Assembly: GCF_000987765.1 (NCBI RefSeq) | Contig: NZ_LAHP01000016.1 | Coordinates: forward strand, 1 to 64,000 | Direction of reading: 5' to 3' | Length of the DNA: 64,000 nt | Origin: Arsukibacterium sp. MJ3 | Lineage (GTDB): Bacteria > Pseudomonadota > Gammaproteobacteria > Enterobacterales > Alteromonadaceae | Part shown: piece by piece, positions 33,603 through 43,484 of the stretch | Position numbering within the stretch: position 1 is the first letter of the stretch | How the letters are laid out: each line of letters opens with the position of its first letter | Program-made: the position numbers and the translations under genes | The notes under the pieces: generated by a model | The model's input: the letters and a program-made list of their open reading frames with translations, nothing else | Database searches by the model: none | Told to the model about the DNA's origin: nothing

Positions 33603-34495
33603 CAGCCTACTCCTTTTTGCGCTAATGCAGCTAACTCCTGATCTTTTTGCCGCCATAACTGATTAACCCACTGCTGAAACCGTTCCCGGTGCTCAGGGTC
33701 GTTATAGTCACCCATTACATCACTTGTTATTGGCAATACCTTAATGTTAACCGTTATAGCACGAACTTTACCGGAAATATAATCCCAATAGGTTGGAATA
33801 CCCTGTGGATAGTGAATAGTAACATCAAGCATTTTGTGCAGTTGACTGCCCATCGCGGCCAACACAAAGGCTACACCGCCCGCTTTAGGTTTTAATAAGC
33901 GGTTAAACGGAGATTGTTGCAGATCATGTTTTTCTTTAGTGAAGCGGGTGCCTTCCACAAAATTCATAATGGTGGTGGGTTTATATTGAAACTTGCGACA
34001 CGCTTTGCGGGTGGTTTCAATATCTTTACCCTGTAAATGGGGGTGTTTTGCTAAGAAGCTTTTGCTGTAACGTTTCATAAAGGGAAAATCCAGCGCCCAC
34101 CAACAAATGCCTAATAAAGGCACGTAAATCAGCTCTTTTTTCAGAAAAAACTTAATAAAGGGAATTTTGCGGTTAAACACTTTTTGCAATACCAAAATGT
34201 CGGCCCATGACTGGTGGTTGGCTAAAATAAGATACCAATCTTTACGCGACAGTTGCTCTAAGCCATTAACATTCCAATGAATGTTGGTGAATATCGCCGT
34301 GGTAACATTATTCAGGCTAATCCAGGCCACAGCACAAGCGTTAAGTAATTGGCTAATAAAGGCTTGCCAGCGGGTAATGGGGGGAAGTTTTAGCAGCGCT
34401 AACAACACTATTGGCACAAACCAGAACAAGGTATTGATAAAGTACAATAACACCGACAACACGCCAATTAATGGCTTAGGTAAAAATGATAACAT
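33602..34495 (-). CDS. yihG: Acyltransferase, LPLAT/AGPAT family (YihG-like, copy 1)
   Basis: The 297-residue protein has N-terminal hydrophobic segments and a complete set of motifs: NHQSWAD, KFFLKKELIYVPLLG, FMKRYSK, EGTR and PKAGGVA. It is closely related to the following gene but has diverged. E. coli YihG is a homologue that adds polyunsaturated or other acyl chains to phospholipids; the symbol is given on overall resemblance. The two genes overlap by one base, so they are translationally coupled. Confidence 0.87.
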   Translation of the reverse strand: MLSFLPKPLIGVLSVLLYFINTLFWFVPIVLLALLKLPPITRWQAFISQLLNACAVAWISLNNVTTAIFTNIHWNVNGLEQLSRKDWYLILANHQSWADILVLQKVFNRKIPFIKFFLKKELIYVPLLGICWWALDFPFMKRYSKSFLAKHPHLQGKDIETTRKACRKFQYKPTTIMNFVEGTRFTKEKHDLQQSPFNRLLKPKAGGVAFVLAAMGSQLHKMLDVTIHYPQGIPTYWDYISGKVRAITVNIKVLPITSDVMGDYNDPEHRERFQQWVNQLWRQKDQELAALAQKGVG

Positions 34496-34550
34496 AGCGC
34501 ACCTGGTTATTTAGTGCTGCCGCTGTGGCAACAGGAAATAAGCTTAAGAC

Positions 34551-34579
34551 CAACAGAGCAGCCATTGGCTGCTCTGTTG
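34551..34579 (-). terminator. Hairpin downstream of speA
   Basis: CAACAGAGCAGCC pairs perfectly with GGCTGCTCTGTTG around a three-base ATT loop, 25 bases beyond the speA stop. The following minus-strand sequence is only moderately T-rich. The stem is strong enough for a transcript end. Confidence 0.6.
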
Positions 34580-34604
34580 ACGTCCGATCAAATGCTATTC
34601 TAGC

Positions 34605-36491
34605 TTAATCTTCGAAGTAGGTATAACCATAAACACCGGATTTAAGTTCATCCAGTAAGGCGTCTTTTTGGGCATCACTCATGTCTAGTTTAGCCAGCTG
34701 TTTAGTGTACGATGCCAGCAACTTAATGGCATCAAACTGCACATAACGTAGCACGTCGGCCACGGTATCGCCTTTGATAATGTTGGTTAGCTTATAACCG
34801 CCATCTTCAGTCAGCTCGACATGCACCGAGTCAGTGTCGCCAAACAGGTTATGTAAGTCGCCCAGAATTTCCTGATAGGCACCCACCATAAACATGCCCA
34901 GTAAGTACTGTTCATCTTCTTTATAAATGGGTAGTGGCAGGCTTGATTCAATACCATTTCCATCGGCATAGCTTTTTAACTGGCCGTCGGAGTCGCAGGT
35001 TATATCCTGAATAATAGCCCGATGATCCAGTGGCTCCAGCATCCGCTCCAGCGGCATTACCGGGAAAAGCTGGTCAATACCCCAGGCATCTGGCATTGAC
35101 TGAAATAACGAGAAGTTAACGAATAACTTGTCTGCCAGTTTCTCGTTAAGTTCATCATGAATAGCGCGGTGCGAGCGCGCCGATAAATCTAAATTAGCCC
35201 GAACTTTGTTAATGGTGGCAAAGTAAATTTGTTCCAGTAATGACCAGTCTTTTAGTGTCAGTAAGCCGTGCACATATTGGGCATGCGCGTCGGTAAAGTA
35301 GTGAATGGCATCATGATACGCTTCCACGGCTGAGCGTGGCGTAACATTCTGATACGCTTCCCATAAACCTAATATAACGGTGGGGGCATCATCACTGGGC
35401 TCGGGTAAGTTTACCAGCCCTGGTGCCCGCTCAATATCAATAGCATCGGTTACCAGTACCGCATGGTGAGCCGTCATGGCTCGGCCAGACTCAGTTATAA
35501 TGTCCGGATGCGGTAAATTGTATTCGTCACACACTTCTTTTAAGCCATTTACCACATTCCGGGCATATTCCATCATGGTGTAGTTCATTGAACAGGCCGA
35601 GCGTGATTTTGAGCCCTCGTAATCTACCCCTAAGCCACCACCTACGTCTACCGTGGTAATCGGCACGCCTAAGGTGCGCAGTTCTGCATAGTGGCGGGCA
35701 CATTCACGAATAGCATTGTGAATATCACGGATATTGGCAATTTGTGAACCAATATGAAAATGCACCAGCTGCAGTAAGTCGAGCTTGCCGGCGCTGCGTA
35801 ATACTTCAATAGCTTGCAATACCTGGGTAGCGGTTAAACCAAACTTACCCTTTTCGCCGCCGGTATTTTGCCATTTACCTTTGCCAACAGAGTTTAAGCG
35901 AATGCGAATACCAATGCGCGGTGCGGCACCCAGGTTATCAATTTCCCGCAATAGCGTTTTTAATTCAGACAGTTTTTCAACCACCACGTATACCGTGTGG
36001 CCCATCATGTGGCCAATGGTGGCCAGGCGCAAAAATTCGCTGTCTTTGTAGCCATTACAGACAATTTGCAGCGGTTTTTCAGTGACCCCTAAAATGGCCA
36101 TCAGCTCTGGTTTGCTGCCTGCTTCTAGGCCAACTTTGCCACTTTCGTGGCTAATTAAGCGTTTTACTACTGAAAACTGCTGGTTAACCTTAATGGGGTA
36201 AACTGCAGTGTACTGACCCTGATAGTCTTTTTCAGCTTTAGCCGTTTGAAAAGACGTGATCAGAGTATCGACCCGGTGCTGTAAAATGTCGGTAAATCGC
36301 ACCAGTACGGGTAAAGTCAGGCCCTCTTCTTTAAAGCGCTGGGTCAGCTCCGGAAAGCTTATCCCCGCTTTACTGTGATCTTGATCCGGGTAGGCAATAA
36401 GATTGCCCTCCTGGTTCACATCAAAATAGCCTTCACTCCACACGGCAACGTTATAAATTGAACGCGCCTTTTCAATACCCCAATCAGCCAT
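34605..36491 (-). CDS. speA: Biosynthetic arginine decarboxylase
   Basis: The 628-residue protein matches SpeA from end to end: the PLP-lysine region YPIKVNQQ, the glycine-rich VDVGGGLGVDYEGSKS segment, and the C-terminal part with MFMVGAYQEILGDLHNLFGDTD, which holds the second-subunit cysteine/aspartate-equivalent region. It makes agmatine from arginine in polyamine synthesis. No speB or speD is present in the window. It is divergent from speE, sharing a 135-base promoter region. Confidence 0.95.
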   Translation of the reverse strand: MADWGIEKARSIYNVAVWSEGYFDVNQEGNLIAYPDQDHSKAGISFPELTQRFKEEGLTLPVLVRFTDILQHRVDTLITSFQTAKAEKDYQGQYTAVYPIKVNQQFSVVKRLISHESGKVGLEAGSKPELMAILGVTEKPLQIVCNGYKDSEFLRLATIGHMMGHTVYVVVEKLSELKTLLREIDNLGAAPRIGIRIRLNSVGKGKWQNTGGEKGKFGLTATQVLQAIEVLRSAGKLDLLQLVHFHIGSQIANIRDIHNAIRECARHYAELRTLGVPITTVDVGGGLGVDYEGSKSRSACSMNYTMMEYARNVVNGLKEVCDEYNLPHPDIITESGRAMTAHHAVLVTDAIDIERAPGLVNLPEPSDDAPTVILGLWEAYQNVTPRSAVEAYHDAIHYFTDAHAQYVHGLLTLKDWSLLEQIYFATINKVRANLDLSARSHRAIHDELNEKLADKLFVNFSLFQSMPDAWGIDQLFPVMPLERMLEPLDHRAIIQDITCDSDGQLKSYADGNGIESSLPLPIYKEDEQYLLGMFMVGAYQEILGDLHNLFGDTDSVHVELTEDGGYKLTNIIKGDTVADVLRYVQFDAIKLLASYTKQLAKLDMSDAQKDALLDELKSGVYGYTYFED

Positions 36492-36626
36492 TATGGTTCC
36501 TTAAAAAGTTTTTAGTCAGATAGTGTAAAGCCTATGCCCGGAAGCTGCAGCAAAAAACGATAAAAATTTGTTTGTTGCTGCTCATACAGGCAAAATATGC
36601 CACCTATACGTTTAAAGGGAAAAAAG

Positions 36627-37487
36627 ATGTCAGTATTTGATGACAAAAAGTGGCTAACCGAAGTGTTTGCCGACAGCGGTAGTGTTTTCGGGTTGGCTAT
36701 TACTAAAAAACTGGATGAGGTTCAGTCGCCATTCCAAAAAATAGCCATGTACGAAACCAGCCATTTCGGTAATTTAATGGTTATTGACGACGTGATTATG
36801 CTCAGTAGCCGCGATAACTTTTTGTACCATGAAATGCTTAGCCATCCGGTACTGTTTACCCATCCTAACCCAAAAAATGTGGTAATTATTGGTGGTGGCG
36901 ATTGCGGCACCCTACGTGAAGTATTAAAGCACCCTGGGGTAGAAAGCGTTATTCAGATTGATATTGATGAGCAAGTTACCCGCATGGCAGAAAAATACTT
37001 TCCGGAATTATGTGCCTCTAATAATGATCCGCGGGCCACGTTGCAATTTGCCGATGGTATTCAGTTTATGCGCGATGCACCAGCCGCGTCGGTTGATATT
37101 ATTATTGTTGATTCAACCGATCCTATCGGCCCGGGTGAAGGTTTATTTAACCAGGCTTTTTATGCCAGTTGCTTGCAAGCGTTAAGGTCGGGTGGTTTTT
37201 TAGTACAACAAAGTGAGTCGCCGTTAATTCATATGCCGTTATTATCGGCGATGCGCCAGGCAATGAGTAATGCTGGCTTTGCTGCGTTGCAAACCCTTAA
37301 TTTTCCGCAAATGGTTTACCCGTCTGGTTGGTGGACCTGCACTTTAGCCCGCAAAGGCGCGGCATTTAATGGTTTTCGCGAAGCTGATGCGCAGCAAGCG
37401 CCTTTTAGCACGGAATATTACAACGTCGACATTCATAAAGCGGCCAGTGCTTTGCCTAACTTTATGAAAAAGGCCCTGGAAACATAG
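36627..37487 (+). CDS. speE: Spermidine synthase
   Basis: Starting at the ATG 36627 (AAAGGGA site, better than 36597) the product has 286 residues, as in SpeE. It has the SAM-type fold motifs VIIGGGDCGTLREVLKHP and QIDIDEQVTRMA, and the catalytic DSTDPIGPGEGLF. It transfers an aminopropyl group from decarboxylated SAM to putrescine. It diverges from speA. A perfect terminator follows at 37546. Confidence 0.95.
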   Translation: MSVFDDKKWLTEVFADSGSVFGLAITKKLDEVQSPFQKIAMYETSHFGNLMVIDDVIMLSSRDNFLYHEMLSHPVLFTHPNPKNVVIIGGGDCGTLREVLKHPGVESVIQIDIDEQVTRMAEKYFPELCASNNDPRATLQFADGIQFMRDAPAASVDIIIVDSTDPIGPGEGLFNQAFYASCLQALRSGGFLVQQSESPLIHMPLLSAMRQAMSNAGFAALQTLNFPQMVYPSGWWTCTLARKGAAFNGFREADAQQAPFSTEYYNVDIHKAASALPNFMKKALET

Positions 37488-37545
37488 TAAATTAATAACC
37501 AGAGCCGATAAGCCAGCTAGCGGTAAGCTAAAATGAATTTGAAAC

Positions 37546-37572
37546 AAAGCTTGCCTAATTGGCAAGCTTTTT
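37546..37572 (+). terminator. Rho-independent terminator of speE
   Basis: AAAGCTTGCC (37546-37555) pairs perfectly with GGCAAGCTTT (37561-37570) around TAATT, and Ts continue after the stem. Confidence 0.9.
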
Positions 37573-37606
37573 GTACATTTATTACTCATAACAAGGGTGA
37601 AGTACT

Positions 37607-38059
37607 ATGAGATACGTGTCGTTATTATTTTTTTTGGCTTTTTCAGTACAGGCAACGGTATATAAATGCGAAACAAATGGTGTAGTTGAATTTAGTCAGT
37701 TCTCCTGTGCCAAGGATGCCGAGGCTCTGGATATGCGACCTGTAGGCACGGCTTTATCTGGTACCCCTGGTGAATTCCGGCAGCAGGTTGATGCGGTGAA
37801 ACGAAAAAGTCGCTTTGTCGAATTTAAAATAGCCAAGCTAGAGCAGGAAAAAACACTGGCTATCGACGCGCTTAAATCTGAGCAATATAAGCTTAGACGT
37901 AGTTTCCCCCGGACAGAAGAAGTTGCTGCAGTGGCTCAGAAAATAGCCCGCGCTGAACAACGCTATGCTGAGCAAATTAGTACTGAACGGGCTACCTTGC
38001 GTGGACTGCAGGCGCAGGTAGTCACTCTGGAGCGTCAATACGCTAATACCAATAATTAA
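37607..38059 (+). CDS. DUF4124-type exported protein with coiled coil
   Basis: The 150-residue product has a signal peptide (ending VQA), then a DUF4124-like start VYKCETNGVVEFSQFSC with the typical pair of cysteines, and a long charged coiled-coil region to the end (KIAKLEQEKTLAIDAL and more). DUF4124 domains are periplasmic or surface beta-hairpins of unknown function. A second DUF4124 protein is at 41759. A strong terminator follows at 38111. Confidence 0.75.
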   Translation: MRYVSLLFFLAFSVQATVYKCETNGVVEFSQFSCAKDAEALDMRPVGTALSGTPGEFRQQVDAVKRKSRFVEFKIAKLEQEKTLAIDALKSEQYKLRRSFPRTEEVAAVAQKIARAEQRYAEQISTERATLRGLQAQVVTLERQYANTNN

Positions 38060-38110
38060 TAGTGTAATTATAGTCGATATTAACATTTAACCCTACTTTA
38101 GAAACCTGTC

Positions 38111-38133
38111 AGCCCCGCATGCGGGGCTTTTTT
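38111..38133 (+). terminator. Rho-independent terminator
   Basis: AGCCCCGC (38111-38118) pairs with GCGGGGCT (38121-38128) and is followed by a run of Ts. It ends the DUF4124 transcript. Confidence 0.9.
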
Positions 38134-38274
38134 GTGCCAGCAAATGTTAAGAAATGGCTCCAAATTAACTGATGAGTTAATTAAATATCCTTATGTTAAT
38201 TTATAAATTTATATGCTAATAATTGTTCGCAGTTTAAGCAGTTAATGACAACGCAAATAACAAAAAGGAAGCAT

Positions 38275-40860
38275 ATGAACATGTCATTTAAATATTCACT
38301 TTGTGCGCTGGCGGTTAGTTCGCTTGGTTATAGCAATTTTAGTGCGGCCCAGCAAAATGCAGATCAAGCGACCACACAGCAGCTTGAAAGAATTGAAGTA
38401 ACCGGGTCTCGTATTAAACGGAATGATATGGAAGGTGCATCGCCAATTGATATCATTAGCCGTGATGAAATTGCTAAGTCTGGCTTTTCAAATTTACAGC
38501 AACTGTTAGAGCGCACGCCAGTTGCAGGAACCGGTACTTTTTCTACCCGCGGCAATAACCAGGATTCAACGGCTAACGGTGGTGCAGCTATCAGTTTGCG
38601 CGGCTTCGGATCTGACGCCACCTTGGTGTTAATTAACGGTCGTCGGGTGGCGGTGAGTGCCTTTGCTGAAAATATTGCTAACTCGTTTGTCGATATTAAC
38701 TCGATACCCGTGGCGGCTATTGAGCGAATTGAAATATTAAAAGACGGTGCTTCGGCAGTGTACGGCTCAGATGCCGTTGCCGGTGTCGTGAATATTATAA
38801 TGCGTAAAGACTTTGATGGCGCTGAGTTAAGTGTCAGTCATGGCGGCACTACGGGCCCGTCTTACGATGAAACGTCGGCAAGTTTGGTTTGGGGTACCGA
38901 TACCGATGATGCTAACGCCACATTAATTCTGGATTACTTTAAAAATACCGTTATAACTGGTGCAGAGATGGGCCGCTTTGGAACGGCCAACCAGGCTCCC
39001 TATGGTGGTATGGATTTACGTTCGTCGCGTGGTTTTCCTGGCAATTTTATTGTTAATGGTCAAACGCGGATTGATCCGGGATGCCCAACAGACCGTGCAT
39101 TTGGCCAAACCTGTGTGTTTGACTATGGTCCTTTTGGTATGGTGGTGCCTGCAGCAGAACGTGTTGGGGCAATTTTTCAAGGTAGTCAGCAATTTACGCC
39201 GGGTTTGCAAGGGTACGTTGAATTGGCGGTGCAGCATAACAGCTCGCAGGCCGCAGGTGCCCCTACACCGCTGGATCGTGATGCTGGCTTAACCGTTCCC
39301 GCGTCGCATCCATATAACCCTTTTGGTGAAGATATTGCGATAAATCGTTTTCGTACCGTAGATGCCGGCCCGCGCACCTGGGATATCGAATCTGATTCAA
39401 TGCGAATAGTAGTAGGTTTACGCGGCCAGTTACAAGACTGGGACTGGGATATTGCTGCACAAAAAGGTCGCAGCGAATCGATGCAAACCGGCAGTAAACA
39501 GCAAGGCTGGGTCCGCACTGACTTTTTACAACAACAAATTAATTTAGGTAATTATAATCCGTTTGGTGGTGTTATTAACTCGCCAGAGGTTATTGACGCT
39601 ATTACCACTTCATTGGTGCGCCGTGGTGAATCGCATATTACTGCATACGATGCCAGCATCAGCGGTGAAGCCTTCGCCTTAGGTGAGCAAGTGGTATCGA
39701 TGGCAGCCGGTGTTGAATACCGGGAAGAAGATGCTTTTGACCAGCCAGATGACCAGTTTCAGCGCGGTTTAATTTTCGGTACAGAATCGGTGTCAGCGCA
39801 AGCTAAGCGCGATCAGTATGCGGCCTATGTTGAGTTTTTAGTGCCATTATCTGATGAGCTGGAGTTCACGGTAGCCGGGCGTTACGATAATTATAGCGAT
39901 TTTGGTTCTACTACCAACCCGCAGTTTACGATGAAATGGCGGCCACTGGATAACTTTACCCTGCGCGCTTCATTTGGTCAGGGTTTTAGAGCACCATCAC
40001 TGGCCCAAATTGGCCTGGGGCCGTCGCAAGAGTCGGTTTTTTTTACCGATACCTTTCGTTGTCCAACGCCTGATACCGCCAACCCAGCTTGTGCTGCAAC
40101 CGACTACACCATCGTATTTGAAGGCAGTGAAGGCTTGCAACCAGAAGAATCAGAAACCTTTAACCTGGGTGCCGTGTGGCAGGTTAGCGATGAATTTGAT
40201 GTCACCATGGATATCTGGAGTATCACTCAGGACAACAAAATTGATAAAAACGATTATCAAAATGTTTATAACGCCGAGTGTAATAATCAGAACAGTACCA
40301 TTTGTCAGCGCCTAGCGCCGTTACCAGGCCAAACATTGGGCGAATTTTCCCGCTTGTTTAACAGCTATGTAAATATTAGCTCGCAGGAAGCAACCGGCTT
40401 GGATCTGTCTACTTCATATCTGCTGTCGTTACAGGATATGGGGCAAGTAAGGCTTAACCTGGATTGGTCTTATATCAATAAATTTGAGAAAAATGGTATT
40501 GATTACGCTGGCGAGTATAACTATCCACAACACCGTTGGTTGGCCGCTGCTGATTGGAATTATGGTGATTGGGGCGTAGTAACCAGCTTGAGCTATATTG
40601 GCGAGTTTGAAGATTATGCGCCGCCAAGCGAAGTAGAAAACACCAGTACTCGGGCTATTAGTGCCCAAATGTTATTGGATGTTCAGCTGCGTTATAGTCT
40701 GAATGATAAAACGCAGTTGGTGCTCGGCATGAATAATGCGCTGGATGAAGATCCGCCATTTGCGATTGGCGATGGTGATAGCGATCTTTATGGTTATGCG
40801 TCACGGGTGCATAACCCACGTGGTCAATATGTATACGGTAAAGTGAGCTATCGTTTTTAA
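38275..40860 (+). CDS. TonB-dependent outer-membrane receptor
   Basis: The ATG at 38275 has an AAGGAA site; the 861-residue product has a signal peptide ending SAAQ. A plug domain follows with a TonB-box-like IEVTGSRIKR, LQQLLERTP and a long SAVYGSDAVAGVVNI signature, and then a 22-strand barrel ending in YGKVSYRF with terminal aromatic Phe. The substrate is unknown; this SRIKRNDMEGASPID type is common in Alteromonadales and often serves peptide or carbohydrate uptake. It lies alone, bounded by terminators. No clear Fur box was seen upstream. Confidence 0.9.
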   Translation: MNMSFKYSLCALAVSSLGYSNFSAAQQNADQATTQQLERIEVTGSRIKRNDMEGASPIDIISRDEIAKSGFSNLQQLLERTPVAGTGTFSTRGNNQDSTANGGAAISLRGFGSDATLVLINGRRVAVSAFAENIANSFVDINSIPVAAIERIEILKDGASAVYGSDAVAGVVNIIMRKDFDGAELSVSHGGTTGPSYDETSASLVWGTDTDDANATLILDYFKNTVITGAEMGRFGTANQAPYGGMDLRSSRGFPGNFIVNGQTRIDPGCPTDRAFGQTCVFDYGPFGMVVPAAERVGAIFQGSQQFTPGLQGYVELAVQHNSSQAAGAPTPLDRDAGLTVPASHPYNPFGEDIAINRFRTVDAGPRTWDIESDSMRIVVGLRGQLQDWDWDIAAQKGRSESMQTGSKQQGWVRTDFLQQQINLGNYNPFGGVINSPEVIDAITTSLVRRGESHITAYDASISGEAFALGEQVVSMAAGVEYREEDAFDQPDDQFQRGLIFGTESVSAQAKRDQYAAYVEFLVPLSDELEFTVAGRYDNYSDFGSTTNPQFTMKWRPLDNFTLRASFGQGFRAPSLAQIGLGPSQESVFFTDTFRCPTPDTANPACAATDYTIVFEGSEGLQPEESETFNLGAVWQVSDEFDVTMDIWSITQDNKIDKNDYQNVYNAECNNQNSTICQRLAPLPGQTLGEFSRLFNSYVNISSQEATGLDLSTSYLLSLQDMGQVRLNLDWSYINKFEKNGIDYAGEYNYPQHRWLAAADWNYGDWGVVTSLSYIGEFEDYAPPSEVENTSTRAISAQMLLDVQLRYSLNDKTQLVLGMNNALDEDPPFAIGDGDSDLYGYASRVHNPRGQYVYGKVSYRF

Positions 40861-40867
40861 CTGAAGG

Positions 40868-40909
40868 CACAAATAGAAACAGCGCCTTTTGGCGCTGTTT
40901 CTATTTGTG
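40868..40909. terminator. Bidirectional terminator with 19-base perfect stem
   Basis: CACAAATAGAAACAGCGCC (40868-40886) pairs perfectly with its complement at 40891-40909 around a TTTT loop. It lies between the stops of the convergent TonB receptor and OmpA lipoprotein genes, so it can end both transcripts. Confidence 0.85.
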
Positions 40910-40917
40910 GCAGGTGG

Positions 40918-41550
40918 TTATTCCACAACAGGTTCAATATGAATTTCTACCCGGCGATTTTGCGCACGGTTAGCCTCAGAGGTGTTGGCTACTGCTGGGT
41001 AATTAGGGCCATAGCCCTGAGTTTCTAATCGGATTGATTGCACGTTTTGCGCCATCAGATAGTTTTTTACCGCATCAGCCCGCGCCATTGATAAGTTCAT
41101 ATTATATTGATAAGGCCCGGTATCATCAGTGTGGCCGGCTATAACCAGCATGGTTTTCGGATAGTCGCGCAGCACTTTGGCAATATCATTGAATGCTGGA
41201 AACAGGTTGGGCTTGATATCAGAGCGGTTGATATCAAAGGTAAGCTGGGCCGGAATATCTAGGCGTAACTTATCGCCATCACGGATTACTTTTACTCCGG
41301 TGCCGCTCAATTCTTCGTTTAAGGCTTTTTCTTGATTATCCATATAACTACCAACGGCGGCACCGGCTAAAGCGCCGACTGCGGCACCAATAATCAACCG
41401 CTTATCTTTATTGTTGCCGGTGGCTTTGCCAGCAATGGCACCAGCTACCGCGCCAATGGCGGCGCCACGTGTAGTGTTAGATTGATTGGCACAGCCTGCT
41501 AAAACAAGGCTGGCAGCAAGTGTAGCAACAGCAAAAGACGTTAATTTCAT
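40918..41550 (-). CDS. OmpA-family lipoprotein with glycine-zipper (YiaD-like)
   Basis: The 210-residue protein has a lipoprotein signal (LAGC near residue 20), a glycine-zipper hairpin (GAAIGAVAGAIAGKATG and IIGAAVGALAGAAVGS), a linker, and a C-terminal OmpA domain (AGHTDDTGPYQYNM, LSMARADAV, NRRVEIHI). This is the layout of YiaD/YfiB-type proteins that tie the outer membrane to peptidoglycan. The gene is monocistronic on the minus strand; the 19-base terminator follows it. Confidence 0.9.
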   Translation of the reverse strand: MKLTSFAVATLAASLVLAGCANQSNTTRGAAIGAVAGAIAGKATGNNKDKRLIIGAAVGALAGAAVGSYMDNQEKALNEELSGTGVKVIRDGDKLRLDIPAQLTFDINRSDIKPNLFPAFNDIAKVLRDYPKTMLVIAGHTDDTGPYQYNMNLSMARADAVKNYLMAQNVQSIRLETQGYGPNYPAVANTSEANRAQNRRVEIHIEPVVE

Positions 41551-41758
41551 AATGTATTCCCTTATTAAGATAAGTACAGCTTAGCACTGCTCTCTGAATT
41601 ACTGCTGAACTTAAGCATTATATTAACGGTAATGAGCCATGCTTTGATGTAGATTTAATGTGAATAGAATTCCCTTTCGCAGTTTTTTTGGGTAAGGTAA
41701 GCTGGTTTTGGGCAGTACAAGTGTTGCTCGCAATTGAAAAACAACCAGGGCTTGTCTA

Positions 41759-42277
41759 ATGATAATTATAATTCGTTGTTTTTGTTTGTTATTTTTTTTA
41801 GGGTTTAGTCAGGTAGTCAGTGCCAGTGTGTTTAAATGTACGGCAGCAGATGGCAGCGTAGTGTTTCAGGGCGCCGCCTGCATCTCGGGTAACGAGGCAC
41901 GCATTGACATGCTGTTTGGCGAGCAGACGATTAATGAACCGATGGCGCTGTTAAATGGTAGCTGGTGTGAACTGGGGAAGTCTAAAGTGCTGGGCGGTAC
42001 GGTGTATCGGGATGAGGCGTTAAGTAGAACCTGGATCTTCGATAAGCATGAAATGACCCAGCATATTCAGCAAGGCCAGCGGCAAGACACTTTTAACTAT
42101 AATATTCGTCAACGTACTGGTCAATTTGTAATTGATCATCCGGCTTTTGGCAGCGGCCAGGTTAACTGGCATGTCAGGCGACATACCGAACAGGAACTGG
42201 TTATTGCCGCCTATGGCAGCTTTACTCACCTGACTGCAGGTGAATGCGACATTACTGTGGTCAGTACTAAAAACTAA
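41759..42277 (+). CDS. DUF4124-domain exported protein
   Basis: The 172-residue product has an N-terminal signal (FLGFSQVVSA) followed by VFKCTAADGSVVFQGAAC, a typical DUF4124 start, and a C-terminal beta-rich part unlike the gene at 37607. Three further cysteines could form disulfides in the periplasm. It precedes proB by 56 bases but the spacing and the presence of a proB ribosome-binding site do not prove an operon. Function unknown. Confidence 0.7.
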   Translation: MIIIIRCFCLLFFLGFSQVVSASVFKCTAADGSVVFQGAACISGNEARIDMLFGEQTINEPMALLNGSWCELGKSKVLGGTVYRDEALSRTWIFDKHEMTQHIQQGQRQDTFNYNIRQRTGQFVIDHPAFGSGQVNWHVRRHTEQELVIAAYGSFTHLTAGECDITVVSTKN

Positions 42278-42333
42278 TAGACATATAGACGCCCAAACCT
42301 TAAGCTGCTGGCAATAATCAGCGGGAGTGTATT

Positions 42334-43440
42334 ATGGCCTTTGTGTCCTGGCGTCGTATCGTTATTAAAGTGGGCAGTGCCTTAATTGCGCCAACCGCAC
42401 AAGGTTGCTCTACCCGTTATTTGCTTACCATTGCCCGTTTTATTGCCGAATGTCGCCTGGCAGGTAAAGAGGTAGTATTAGTATCCTCTGGTAGCGTAGC
42501 GGCAGGGCGCAATGCTATTATCGCTAAGCAGCAGCCGCTGCCCATCAATATTAAACAAGCCATGGCAGCTGTTGGCCAAAGCCGCATGATGGCCAGTTGG
42601 AGCCAGTTATTTGATTTTAACTGCGCCCAAATTTTACTGACTCATGCTGATCTGCAAGACCGACGCCGTTATCTGAATATCGACAATACCCTGCGTACCT
42701 TACTGGCTAACCAAGTGTTACCTATCGTTAATGAAAATGACAGTGTGGCCACCGCCGAACTACGAGTGGGCGACAATGACAACTTAGCGGCTTTGGTGGC
42801 CATAGTGGTCGATGCGGATGTACTGCTAATTTGCTCTGACATTGATGGTCTATATACTGCTAATCCGCGGTTAGAACCTGGCGCCCGGCATCTTGCTGAA
42901 GTGGCCGAGATCACCAACGCTATTTATGCTATGGCGGGTGGCAGCCACCATGCCATAGGTACTGGTGGTATGCTAACTAAAATTCAAGCTGCTGATAAAG
43001 CGACCAAAGCGGGTATTGATACGCTGATCATAAATGGTCAGGATGCGGCCAGTTTCGAGCGTTTACTGAGCGGTACCGCGGTGGGTACTTATTTTGTTCG
43101 CCAGCAAGACCGGCGTAGTGCCAAAAAGCATTGGTTGTTAAATACCTTAACCCAGCAAGGAGTGGTGCAAATAGACGTTGGCGCCAGTGCTGCGCTCCAA
43201 AGCAAAGGTGCTTCACTGTTAGCCAGTGGTATTGTTGCCAGTAGCGGCCATTTTGAGAAAGGTGATGCCGTGCTGATAGTTAACGCGGCGCAAAAGCCGC
43301 TGGCTAAAGGGATAAGCCAGTACAGCGCACACGAGTTATCAAAAATTAAAGGGCTGCACAGTAAGCAAATCGATGCCGTGCTAGGCTATTGCCCGAGTGA
43401 AGAAGTGGTGCATCGCAACGATTTAGTGTTACTGAGCTAA
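42334..43440 (+). CDS. proB: Glutamate 5-kinase
   Basis: The 368-residue protein has an amino-acid kinase domain (VIKVGSALIAPTA, LVSSGSVAAGR, NENDSVATAELRVGDNDNLAALVA) and a C-terminal PUA domain from about residue 280, as in ProB. It phosphorylates glutamate in proline synthesis. Its usual partner proA is not adjacent; the next gene is a GlpD-like oxidoreductase. A GGGAG site precedes the ATG. Confidence 0.93.
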   Translation: MAFVSWRRIVIKVGSALIAPTAQGCSTRYLLTIARFIAECRLAGKEVVLVSSGSVAAGRNAIIAKQQPLPINIKQAMAAVGQSRMMASWSQLFDFNCAQILLTHADLQDRRRYLNIDNTLRTLLANQVLPIVNENDSVATAELRVGDNDNLAALVAIVVDADVLLICSDIDGLYTANPRLEPGARHLAEVAEITNAIYAMAGGSHHAIGTGGMLTKIQAADKATKAGIDTLIINGQDAASFERLLSGTAVGTYFVRQQDRRSAKKHWLLNTLTQQGVVQIDVGASAALQSKGASLLASGIVASSGHFEKGDAVLIVNAAQKPLAKGISQYSAHELSKIKGLHSKQIDAVLGYCPSEEVVHRNDLVLLS

Positions 43441-43484
43441 CCTTAAGGTGCAACTCGCACACTACAAACGGTTAAGGAATGTTG

